A stretch of DNA of 64,000 nucleotides, from the NCBI RefSeq assembly GCF_902364945.1, contig NZ_CABJFS010000004.1:171284-235283 (forward strand). The letters are read 5' to 3'. This document shows positions 57,224-64,000 of this stretch, one piece after another. Under the pieces are notes generated by a model. It was not told the DNA's origin. It made no database searches and saw only the letters and a list, made by a program, of their open reading frames with translations. The stretch is from Collinsella aerofaciens (GTDB taxonomy: Bacteria; Actinomycetota; Coriobacteriia; Coriobacteriales; Coriobacteriaceae). The position numbers and the translations under genes were made by a program. How positions within the stretch are numbered: the first letter of the stretch is position 1; each line of letters opens with the position of its first letter.

Positions 57224-58225
57224 TTACTTTGCGGCGCCGGGTATGCCGTGGGAGGTTTTGGCGTTTTTGGCTCCGTTTACGATGGCGGTCTGTAGGGCCC
57301 TTACGGCGAGCATGCCCAGCAGGTCTAGGGGAACGGCAGCGCTTGCCTGGGCGCCCAGTTTGCCGCTGGCGAGGGTGTAGATGGTGTCGCCGTCGTTGGT
57401 GGTATGCGTGGGGCGAATGGCGTGCGCGTAGGCGTCTGCTGCCATCTGGGAGACCTTGGTGGCCTGGGCCTTAGTGAGCTCCACGTTGGTGACGATGCAG
57501 CTGATGGTGGTGTTGGTGCGGTCGAGCGGCATCTGCATGGATCCGGCGGCAGCAAAGGCTGCGAGTTCCATGTCGACGATCTGGTCGCTATCGGCGGCGG
57601 CGCGCATGCCGGCGACCCACTCGCCGGTGAAGGGGTCGACCACGTTGCCGCAGGCGTTGACCGAAACCACGGCGCCTACCTTAACGGGACCGAGCGCCAC
57701 GGCGGCAGCGCCAAGGCCGGCTTTCATGCAGGTGGTGGGCCCCATGAGCTTTCCGACGGTGGCACCCGTGCCGGCACCTACATTGCCCTGTTCGAGCTTG
57801 GTGGGGGTGTTGTCGAGTGCTTCGCGTACGGCGGCGATGCCGGCCTCTATGTCGGGGCGAACGGCGGGATCGCCAAAGGCGAGGTCGAAGATGCAGCTGG
57901 AGCACACGATGGGCACCTGCGTGGGGCCGACGGGAAGGCCGATGCCGCGGCTCTCAAGCTCGCGAGCGACGCCGCTTGCAGCCTCGAGGCCAAAGGCCGA
58001 TCCACCCGAAAGGCAGACGGCGTGGACCTTGTCGACGGTGTTCTCGGGTCGCAGCAGGTCGGTTTCGCGCGATGCTGGAGCGCCGCCGCGAACGTCAACA
58101 CCGCCGGTAGCGCCCTCGGACGCCACGATTACGGTACAGCCGGTGCCGGCCTTTTCGTCGGTATAGTTACCAAAGCAAAAGCCATCGACATCGCAAACGT
58201 CAATGGCCTCGAGCAGTGTATCCAT
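57224..58225 (-). CDS. P1/S58-family peptidase (DmpA-like)
   Basis: A 333-residue protein of the DmpA/P1 aminopeptidase family. The N-terminal DVCDVDGFCFGNYTDEKAGTGCTV, then HAVCLSGGSAFGLEAASGVARELESRGIGLPVGP, and GNVGAGTGATVGKLMG are family-typical. The last is the region where the precursor is self-cleaved before a Ser/Thr nucleophile, here presumably around AGTG/TCMKAGLG; I cannot fix the exact bond by eye. No signal peptide, so it acts in the cytoplasm. Substrates in the family are short peptides with D- or beta-amino acids, which would fit a D-Asp-containing cell wall, but that is speculative. Confidence 0.85.
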   Translation of the reverse strand: MDTLLEAIDVCDVDGFCFGNYTDEKAGTGCTVIVASEGATGGVDVRGGAPASRETDLLRPENTVDKVHAVCLSGGSAFGLEAASGVARELESRGIGLPVGPTQVPIVCSSCIFDLAFGDPAVRPDIEAGIAAVREALDNTPTKLEQGNVGAGTGATVGKLMGPTTCMKAGLGAAAVALGPVKVGAVVSVNACGNVVDPFTGEWVAGMRAAADSDQIVDMELAAFAAAGSMQMPLDRTNTTISCIVTNVELTKAQATKVSQMAADAYAHAIRPTHTTNDGDTIYTLASGKLGAQASAAVPLDLLGMLAVRALQTAIVNGAKNAKTSHGIPGAAK

Positions 58226-58295
58226 GTTTAACTCCTATCGGTTTTCCGCCGCGCCATGTGCCCGGTCGGGATCCGTACGGTACGCCAAAATTGTA

Positions 58296-58318
58296 GGCGC
58301 TGGGGGATACCCAGCGCC
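58296..58318 (-). terminator. Terminator of the maf gene
   Basis: GGCGCTGGG and CCCAGCGCC pair around a 5-base loop. On the minus strand TACAATTTTGG follows. It lies just after the maf stop. Confidence 0.65.
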
Positions 58319-58326
58319 AGATGCAA

Positions 58327-58908
58327 TTACGAGAGTTTTTGAATCGCGCGCGCGACGCGAGCGATGGGTAGGCCCACCACGTTATAGAAGTCGCCCGATA
58401 TATCATGCACGAGCATGCGTCCTCCTGTGCCCTGAATGCCGTAGGCGCCGGCCTTGTCCATGGGCTCACCCGAGGCGACGTAGTGCTCGATCTGTTCGTC
58501 GTTGAGCTCGTAGAACGTCACGTCGGTCACATCGACAAAGGACAGGCTCTCGGCGGCATGTGGGGCGGCCGTATCGCCTGCCTTAACGATGCAGACGCCG
58601 GTTGCGACCTGGTGTGTGCGGCCCGAAAGCTCACGGAGCATGGTACACGCCTCGTCCTCGGTTGCCGGCTTGCCCAGAATCTTGCCGTCAAAGGTGACGA
58701 TGGTGTCGGCCGCGACCGTCAGCTCATTGGGCTCGGCATGCTCGGCGGCAACGGCGGCGGCTTTGGCGCGTGCTAAGCGTTCAACGAGCGTAAGCGGGGC
58801 CTCGCCATCAAACGGCGTTTCGTCGATATCGGCAGGAATGATGCGAATGTCATAGCCCGCCTCGCGCATCAACTCGATGCGGCGCGGTGATTGCGAAGCC
58901 AAAATCAT
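58327..58908 (-). CDS. maf: Maf-family nucleotide pyrophosphatase
   Basis: A 193-residue Maf/YhdE protein, the standard size. ILASQSPRRIELMREAGYDIRIIPADIDE is the family N-terminus, ADTIVTFDGKILGKP the catalytic strand (Asp), and YDVVGLP-like FYNVVGLPI the end. The family hydrolyses dTTP/UTP and modified nucleotides, and an old link to septum formation rests on overexpression. The start overlaps the stop of the DJ-1 gene by 4 bp (ATGA), so they are coupled. A terminator follows. Confidence 0.93.
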   Translation of the reverse strand: MILASQSPRRIELMREAGYDIRIIPADIDETPFDGEAPLTLVERLARAKAAAVAAEHAEPNELTVAADTIVTFDGKILGKPATEDEACTMLRELSGRTHQVATGVCIVKAGDTAAPHAAESLSFVDVTDVTFYELNDEQIEHYVASGEPMDKAGAYGIQGTGGRMLVHDISGDFYNVVGLPIARVARAIQKLS

Positions 58909-59447
58909 AGCTGAATGCCCTCGGCGACCTTCTCGACGGCCTTGTCGCCGGCGAGCGTGCGCAGCAGCTCAAGCGCAAAGGGGAGCGACTGGGCCATGCC
59001 GCTGGCGGTGATGATGTTGCCGTCTTGCGTAACCTTCTCGCCGGTATAGGCGCCTTCGGGGAAGCTTTTCTCAAAGCCAGGGAAGCACGTGGCGTGGCGC
59101 CCCTCGAGCAGGTCGAGCTCACCCAAGATAAACGGGGCGGCGCAGATGGCGGCGATGTGCTTGGTCGCGGCGAACTCGCAGACCACGTCGCAGACGCGCT
59201 GATCGGCGCGCAGGTTGGTGGCGCCGGGCAGGCCGCCGGGCAGCACGACGCAGTCGTACTCGTCAAAATTGATCTCATCAAAGAGCGCGTCGCAGGTCAC
59301 GGGGATCTGCAGCGAGCTTACGACCTCACGCGTGGGCATGATCGAGACGAGCGTGGCACGCACGCCGCCGCGACGCATGACATCGACCATGGTCAGGCAT
59401 TCAATCGTTTCAAAGCCATCGGCGGCGAGAACGGCAACGCTGGGCAT
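58905..59447 (-). CDS. DJ-1/PfpI-family protein
   Basis: A 180-residue DJ-1-like protein. The start is ATG 59447 (GAAAGGAACCCTC upstream), giving MPSVAVLAADGFETIECLTMVDVMRRGG; the longer open frame to 59612 starts with an unlikely Ser/Lys stretch. AAICAAPFILGELDL carries the nucleophile-elbow Cys, and EEFET-type Glu is in the first strand (GFETIE). Possible roles are glyoxalase-like or protein-repair; DJ-1 members vary. It precedes maf in a two-gene operon. Confidence 0.88.
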   Translation of the reverse strand: MPSVAVLAADGFETIECLTMVDVMRRGGVRATLVSIMPTREVVSSLQIPVTCDALFDEINFDEYDCVVLPGGLPGATNLRADQRVCDVVCEFAATKHIAAICAAPFILGELDLLEGRHATCFPGFEKSFPEGAYTGEKVTQDGNIITASGMAQSLPFALELLRTLAGDKAVEKVAEGIQL

Positions 59448-59553
59448 GAGGGTTCCTTTCATAGGCGGCATACAATTAGCCGTCTTATACCCCGAAGACC
59501 TCCGCTTGCCACGCTCGATTTCCCAATGATTTTTCTGAGCAATGATTAAGTGG

Positions 59554-60867
59554 CTAGTTGCGCTTGAGGTGGACGACGGTTTCGCAGTGGAAGGTTTGCG
59601 GGAACAGGTCAACTGGCGTGATCTTTACGGGGGAGAAGGTGCCTTCCTCGACAAAGCGTTTGAGATCGCGCGCCAGGGTGGCCGGGTCGCAGCTCACGTA
59701 GGCGACATCGCGGGCACTCGTGCTGGCGATAAGGTCGATCGCCTCGGGGGCGAGGCCTGCACGCGGCGGGTCGACCACCAGGACATCGGCGTCCTGGTCG
59801 GGGAACTCGCGCACGGCATCGCCGCCGATGACGTCGACGTTATCGAGCTTGTTGATCTCGAGGTTGCGGCGCAGGTCGCGTACGGCCGGTCCGTAGGCCT
59901 CGACAGCGGCAACAAAGTCGCAGCGGCGGGCGAGCGGCAGGGTGAAGGTTCCGGCGCCGCAATACAGGTCTACGGCAAGTTCGTCTTCCTGCGGGTCGAG
60001 CGCCTCCATGACAAGCTCGATCAAAATCTCGGCACCCTTGGTGTTGACCTGGAAAAACGACGGGGCCGAAAGGCGCATCTGGCCGTCGGCGATGTTCTCG
60101 GTCCAGGAGCCCTCGCCGGCGAGCATCTCAACCTTGGAGACGCGGCGGGCCTTCTTCTCACCCTTGCTCATAACGCGCACTATGCTCGTGGGGTGTGCGG
60201 CGTCTGCCAGCACGCGCGAGACCTGCGAGCGCGGAAACGAGCCCGTGGGCGTCCAGAGCGCGATTTCGAGCGCCTTGGTGCGACGCGAGGCGCGAATGCC
60301 CACGCGCTCCAGGCCTAGGTCGTGGCTGCCGCTCAGATAGTTGAGCGCGCCGACGACCGACTTGAGCGCCTTGGGAAAACGTTTATCGAACAGCGGACAC
60401 GAATCGACGGTCACGATCTTGCTGGGATCGACGCCGTGCATGCCAAGACGAACGCGGCCGTTGACGACGGTCGGTTCGAGCTCGATTTTATTGCGGTAGC
60501 CCCAGTCGTCCTTGGTGTGGCGGATGGGCTGCACCAGCTCGTCGACTTGCTCAGGGGTGAACTTGCCGATGCGCTCGAGCGTGGAGCGCAGGTTTTGCTC
60601 CTTGGCGGCAAGCTGAGCGGTGCGCGAGAGATTGCCCCACGAGCAGCCACCGCAGACGCCCACGAAGGGGCAGGGAGGCTGAATTCGATCGGGGCTTGGC
60701 TCCAGAATCTCGGTGGTGCGGGTGCGCATGAACGACTTGCCGTCCTGCACGATTTCGGCCTCGACGGTATCGCCCGCCACGGCGCCCTGCACAAATACGG
60801 CCTTGCCGTTGTCGGCGTGCGCCAGACTATCGGCGCCATACGTCATCGATTCTATGGTGAGCTTCAT
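59554..60867 (-). CDS. 23S rRNA (uracil-C5)-methyltransferase, RlmD/RumA type
   Basis: A 437-residue SAM-dependent enzyme that methylates uracil in rRNA (or tRNA). Start ATG 60867 (GGCAGGAAT upstream); in-frame upstream Met codons at 60882-60903 are weaker. An N-terminal TRAM domain (KLTIESMTYGADSLAH...) is followed by the 4Fe-4S cysteines CPFVGVCGGCSWG and a later CPLF. The methylase core has VDLYCGAGTFTLPLA, DVLVVDPPRAGLA, and YVSCDPATLARDL with the catalytic Cys. Which base it modifies is not certain. 59448-59553 holds no gene that I can support. Confidence 0.88.
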   Translation of the reverse strand: MKLTIESMTYGADSLAHADNGKAVFVQGAVAGDTVEAEIVQDGKSFMRTRTTEILEPSPDRIQPPCPFVGVCGGCSWGNLSRTAQLAAKEQNLRSTLERIGKFTPEQVDELVQPIRHTKDDWGYRNKIELEPTVVNGRVRLGMHGVDPSKIVTVDSCPLFDKRFPKALKSVVGALNYLSGSHDLGLERVGIRASRRTKALEIALWTPTGSFPRSQVSRVLADAAHPTSIVRVMSKGEKKARRVSKVEMLAGEGSWTENIADGQMRLSAPSFFQVNTKGAEILIELVMEALDPQEDELAVDLYCGAGTFTLPLARRCDFVAAVEAYGPAVRDLRRNLEINKLDNVDVIGGDAVREFPDQDADVLVVDPPRAGLAPEAIDLIASTSARDVAYVSCDPATLARDLKRFVEEGTFSPVKITPVDLFPQTFHCETVVHLKRN

Positions 60868-60915
60868 ATTCCTGCCCGTCATTCGCGTTGTTATTCGCAC
60901 CATGGTAGCAGGGAA

Positions 60916-60957
60916 AAGCGCCCCGCATCCGAGGCTTTCCTCAAATGCGGGGCGCTT
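60916..60957 (-). terminator. ppk terminator
   Basis: AAGCGCCCCGCAT and ATGCGGGGCGCTT form a 13-bp stem; on the minus strand TTTTCCC follows. It separates ppk from the rRNA methyltransferase gene. Confidence 0.82.
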
Positions 60958-60967
60958 CTACAAACGT

Positions 60968-63427
60968 CTATTTCGTCTTGCCGGTAATGAGCGTCTTAAG
61001 GCCTAAGCCGATCAGGCCCAGACCCATACGCACGCGGCCGGGGCGATGGCGCTCGATGGCCTTGGTCTTGCCGGCGGGTTTCTCGCGGCGGGCGCTTGCA
61101 TGGGGCGCGGACTTGACGGTCTGCGGCTGAGGCTGGGGCTGGGGCTGGGGCGCAGGCTCGGGTTCGGATTCCAGGTCGGGTTCAATGACGGTTGCCTGGA
61201 CCTTCTGGACCTTGGGAACGTCCGCCTGGGGCTTGGGCTTGGGGCCCAGAACAGGTGCGGATTCCGGTTTTGCTTTGGCGACGGGCTCCGAAGCCACGGC
61301 TGCGGACTCGGCGTTGCGATAAGCGCGCTCCAACAGGAACTCCTGCGAGTTAAAGGGCTTCTCACCCTCTTTTCGCTCTACGGGAACCCAGGTGCCGTCG
61401 CTCGTCAGGCTACGTGCCTTCACGTTGTCGCGCAGCTGCACGCCCATGTACTCGTGCACCAGCGCGCGGCAGGTGGGGTCGAGCACGGGGAAGGCGATTT
61501 CTACGCGATGCTCGGTGTTGCGCGTCATCATGTCGGCAGAACTCAGGTAGATCATGTCCGAGTCCACGCCGAAGGCATAGACGCGCGCGTGCTCCAAGAA
61601 ACGTCCGACGATAGAACGTACGTGCACGTTTTCGGTCTTGCCCGCAATGTTGGGCTTCAGGCACGAGATGCCGCGGATGATCATGTCCACGCGCACGCCA
61701 GCACACGATGCCTCGGAGATCTTGTCGATGACCTCGCGGTCGGTGAGCGAGTTGAGTTTAAAGAACACGCGGGCGGGCTCGCCGGCGAGGGCGCGCTGGA
61801 TCTCGCGGTCAAGCCCGCGCATGATGAGCGGTTTCAGTCCGACGGGCGCCACACCCAGGAAGCGGTAATCGCCGCGCAGGTTGCCCAGCGACAGGTTGCG
61901 GAAGAACAGGTTGGCGTCCTCGCCGATGCCGGGGTGAGCGGTCATGAGCATAAAGTCGCTGTAGAGTTTGGCCGTCTTCTCGTTAAAGTTGCCGGTGCCC
62001 AGCAGCGTCAGGCGCGTTAGCGCCATGCCCTCGCGATAGGTGAGCTGGCAGATCTTGGAGTGGCACTTAAAGCCCTCGGAGCCGTAGATGACGGTGCAGC
62101 CGGCCTCTTCCAGGCGCTCGGCCCACTCGATGTTGTTCTGCTCGTCAAAGCGCGCGCGGAGCTCCATGAGCACCGTGACCTCTTTGCCGTTCTCGGCGGC
62201 ATCGATCAGTGACTCGCACAGGCGGCTCTGCTTGGCCACGCGGTAGAGCGTGATGCGCAGTGAGATGCACTCGGGGTCGTAGGCGGCCTCGTGCACCAGA
62301 TCCAGGAAGGGGTTCATGGCCTCATAGGGATAAAAGAGCAGCTTGTCGTGCTGAAGTACCTGCTCGCGGATGGAGCGGGTCATATCGATGGTGGAGTTGG
62401 GCTGCGGCTTAAACGGCGTAAAGAGCAGCTCGTTGCGCAGGTGCTCGGGAATCTTGCCCTCAATGCCAAAGACGTAGCCTAGGTCGAGCGGGATATCGCA
62501 GGTAAAGACAGAGCGGCGCGAAAGCTCGAGCGCCTTGCGGATGGTCTTGAGCGTCGCCTTCTCGAGCGACCCCGAGACCGCGAGCACCACCGGCTGCAGG
62601 CGCAAGCGTTTCTTGAGGATGCGCTTCATGTGCTGACGGTAATCCTCTTCCTCCTCGACGCCCTCGCCGTCCGGGTCGATGTCGGCGTTGCGGGTGACGC
62701 GGATGAGCGCGCGGTCGAGCGGCTTATAGGAGCCAAAGCAGCTGTCCAGGCAGGCGAGGATGACGTCCTCGAGCAAGATGTAGGAGTAGGTGCCGGTGGG
62801 CGAGGGGATCTCGACCACGCGGTTCATCGAGGTGGGAATCTCGATAAGGCCCAGCAGACTCTCCTCGTCGGTGACGCCGTCCAGGCCGCAGGCCAGGTAG
62901 AGTGCGCCGTTGCGCAGGTTGGGGAAGGGGTGGCGCGGGTCAATCACCAGCGGTGAGATGACCGGCGACACGTAGGCCTGGAAGTAACGGGTTACAAAGG
63001 GGCGCTCCTCGGGCGTAAGCGAATCGATGCGGGCGCGGTGAACGCCCAGGGTGTCGAGCTTGCCCTCGATGCTCTTAAAGATGGACTCCCATCGGGTAAG
63101 GAGCCCGGGCATTTCGGCCATGACAGCATCGACCTGTTCGGAGGCGGCCATATTGCTCTTGTTGTCGACAGGCTGTTTTTTGAGCTCTGCCAGATCGGAC
63201 AGGCCGCCCACGCGCACCATGAGAAACTCATCGAGGTTAGACTCGAAAATCGACACGAACTTTAGCCGCTCGAACAGCGGAACGGTCTCGTCGAAGGCTT
63301 CGTCAAGCACACGGTTGTCAAAGCGCAGCCAGCTGAGCTCTCGGTTCTGCGTGTACGAGAAGTCGCGCGGCGGCTTACGCAGCTTTGCAGCGGCTTGCTT
63401 TTTTTCGATTTTGCTCGGCATATGCAT
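60968..63427 (-). CDS. ppk: Polyphosphate kinase 1 with long Pro/Gln-rich tail
   Basis: Makes polyphosphate from ATP. About 819 residues from ATG 63427, versus ~690-740 usual; the start could also be ATG 63421 or further up. The body has NRELSWLRFDNRVLDEA, HDKLLFYPYEAMNPF, VTVLMELRARFDEQNNIEWAERLEEAGCTVIYG, CHSKICQLTYRE (first catalytic His), GTGNFNEKTAKLYSDFMLMTAHPGIG and YLSSADMMTRNTEHRVEIAFPV (C1/C2 PLD-like domains). After ~710 comes an extra tail: KPESAPVLGPKPKPQAD, EPDLESEPEPAPQPQPQPQPQ and a basic end. The tail is disordered-looking and not part of the catalytic fold. Confidence 0.93.
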   Translation of the reverse strand: MHMPSKIEKKQAAAKLRKPPRDFSYTQNRELSWLRFDNRVLDEAFDETVPLFERLKFVSIFESNLDEFLMVRVGGLSDLAELKKQPVDNKSNMAASEQVDAVMAEMPGLLTRWESIFKSIEGKLDTLGVHRARIDSLTPEERPFVTRYFQAYVSPVISPLVIDPRHPFPNLRNGALYLACGLDGVTDEESLLGLIEIPTSMNRVVEIPSPTGTYSYILLEDVILACLDSCFGSYKPLDRALIRVTRNADIDPDGEGVEEEEDYRQHMKRILKKRLRLQPVVLAVSGSLEKATLKTIRKALELSRRSVFTCDIPLDLGYVFGIEGKIPEHLRNELLFTPFKPQPNSTIDMTRSIREQVLQHDKLLFYPYEAMNPFLDLVHEAAYDPECISLRITLYRVAKQSRLCESLIDAAENGKEVTVLMELRARFDEQNNIEWAERLEEAGCTVIYGSEGFKCHSKICQLTYREGMALTRLTLLGTGNFNEKTAKLYSDFMLMTAHPGIGEDANLFFRNLSLGNLRGDYRFLGVAPVGLKPLIMRGLDREIQRALAGEPARVFFKLNSLTDREVIDKISEASCAGVRVDMIIRGISCLKPNIAGKTENVHVRSIVGRFLEHARVYAFGVDSDMIYLSSADMMTRNTEHRVEIAFPVLDPTCRALVHEYMGVQLRDNVKARSLTSDGTWVPVERKEGEKPFNSQEFLLERAYRNAESAAVASEPVAKAKPESAPVLGPKPKPQADVPKVQKVQATVIEPDLESEPEPAPQPQPQPQPQTVKSAPHASARREKPAGKTKAIERHRPGRVRMGLGLIGLGLKTLITGKTK

Positions 63428-63913
63428 CTGTCCGTTCAGTCCCCGTGGGGGACGGTTGCCTAACACTATTCACTATTGTCTCAATTTAGTCGACCTATGG
63501 CACGGACGTATTGCGTGAACGGTATCTTTACCTATTTCTTACGATGCCCGGCCATAGAACTAACGCTCGCGACGCAATTGCTAGCGTTCAATATTCTCAC
63601 TCAACTGATAGGGATGCGTGAATAAGAATGATGGTGAGCTGAATATCATCGAATTCGGTCCAAAACGTGAGCTAGCTTCATTTATATACATAAAACCGTT
63701 TTACCTATGCAATTCTGAATCATGGATTTATAGATGCGATGGGGGATAATTTATAGGAAAAAGAGCGTTTACCTTAGAAAAGTTACTTTAGAGCGCCGAA
63801 GTGCATCATGGGGGAATCACATGCGATATACCGTTCATCGCACTTTGTTGACCGTTCGGGGGCGAGGTGGAATTGCGGGTGGAATTTGGATATAACTAGA
63901 GCTGTCAGCAAGC

Positions 63914-63936
63914 AGCGCCCGTTACGGAAGGGCGCT
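63914..63936 (+). promoter_or_regulatory. Hairpin in the leader of the next gene
   Basis: AGCGCCC and GGGCGCT pair about 40 bp before the start at 63978. A second small hairpin GGCC-GAAA-GGCC lies just after it. A TATAAC box at 63891-63896 could be the promoter. The gap 63428-63977 is AT-rich, with no coding signal that I can support. Confidence 0.4.
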
Positions 63937-63977
63937 GATAGATTCGGCCGAAAGGCCCGAAAGAAAGGTAGGAGGCC

Positions 63978-64000
63978 ATGACGAAAGGTCTGCACGTGCC
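63978..64000 (+). CDS. Start of a gene cut by the right edge
   Basis: ATG 63978 follows AGGTAGGAGGCC, an excellent ribosome site at ideal spacing. Only MTKGLHV is visible before the window ends, so no product can be named. Confidence 0.5.

Noticed and set aside
61100..61200. Pro/Gln repeat DNA as a microsatellite or repeat element
   Set aside because: It lies in frame in the ppk tail, so it is treated as a protein feature.
1..64000. tRNA or rRNA genes
   Set aside because: No T-arm GGTTCGAATCC-like cloverleaf or conserved rRNA stretch was found by eye, including at the element boundary near 7200.

Overview
The window looks like a piece of a Collinsella-type (Coriobacteriia, Actinomycetota) gut genome. 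The backbone is GC-rich, codons mostly end in G or C, and genes are short-spaced and end in strong GC hairpins. Coriobacterial hallmarks include a polyphosphate kinase, tandem acetate kinases with pta, a YugP-type metallopeptidase and an LPxTG dipeptidase. The genus is inferred from gene content and style, not from a marker gene; there is no rRNA or tRNA in the window.

Region by region: (1) 1-~7200 is an AT-rich integrated element, cut by the left edge: tyrosine integrase, serine resolvase with a res-like palindromic region, a small RHH-like protein, a primase/helicase replication protein with a perfect 14-bp inverted repeat inside its gene, and four unknown genes. (2) 7242-13144 is backbone with ettA, then an AT-richer patch with a putative secreted cysteine protease and a lipoprotein, then two low-complexity proteins. 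(3) 13540-17600 is a second AT-rich island: a DUF2087 protein, an MFS exporter, a large radical-SAM protein and a 36-codon peptide gene. I read it as an undescribed RiPP-like (ribosomally made, modified peptide) locus. (4) 17723-24565 carries nadE, an aminotransferase, ldh, a lipase-like protein and a nucleoid-associated protein. (5) 24810-30178 is the lysine/diaminopimelate block: dapH, dapB and a single ORF fusing lysA to dapA, all behind a lysine riboswitch, with a divergent M20 deacylase. (6) 30181-36699 holds a membrane Ser/Thr kinase cluster, a secreted coiled-coil protein and an ATP-grasp ligase/Asp-Glu racemase pair (likely D-Asp cross-bridge synthesis). (7) 36825-40313 is an ECF transporter operon headed by a 22-codon leader peptide with three Trp codons in a row and an attenuator terminator, so a tryptophan transporter is predicted. 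(8) 40501-50418 has a cell-wall dipeptidase, DAG kinase with a 30-aa membrane miniprotein, RNase D, YugP, xseAB, a HIT protein and a LysR/MFS pair. (9) 50539-56851 has two acetate kinases, pta, UDP-galactopyranose mutase and a glycosyltransferase. (10) 57224-63427 has a P1 peptidase, maf, a DJ-1 protein, an rRNA methyltransferase and ppk.

A second theme is large structured intergenic repeats. Family A (three copies) and family B (two copies) keep a conserved apex while their long outer stems differ in sequence but stay base-paired. That is covariation visible by eye. A single family C structure lies between ackA and pta. A shorter REP-like family with a GGGGACAGGTT core is also present. The most novel items are the radical-SAM peptide locus, the covarying repeats, the Trp-leader ECF operon and the lysA-dapA fusion.
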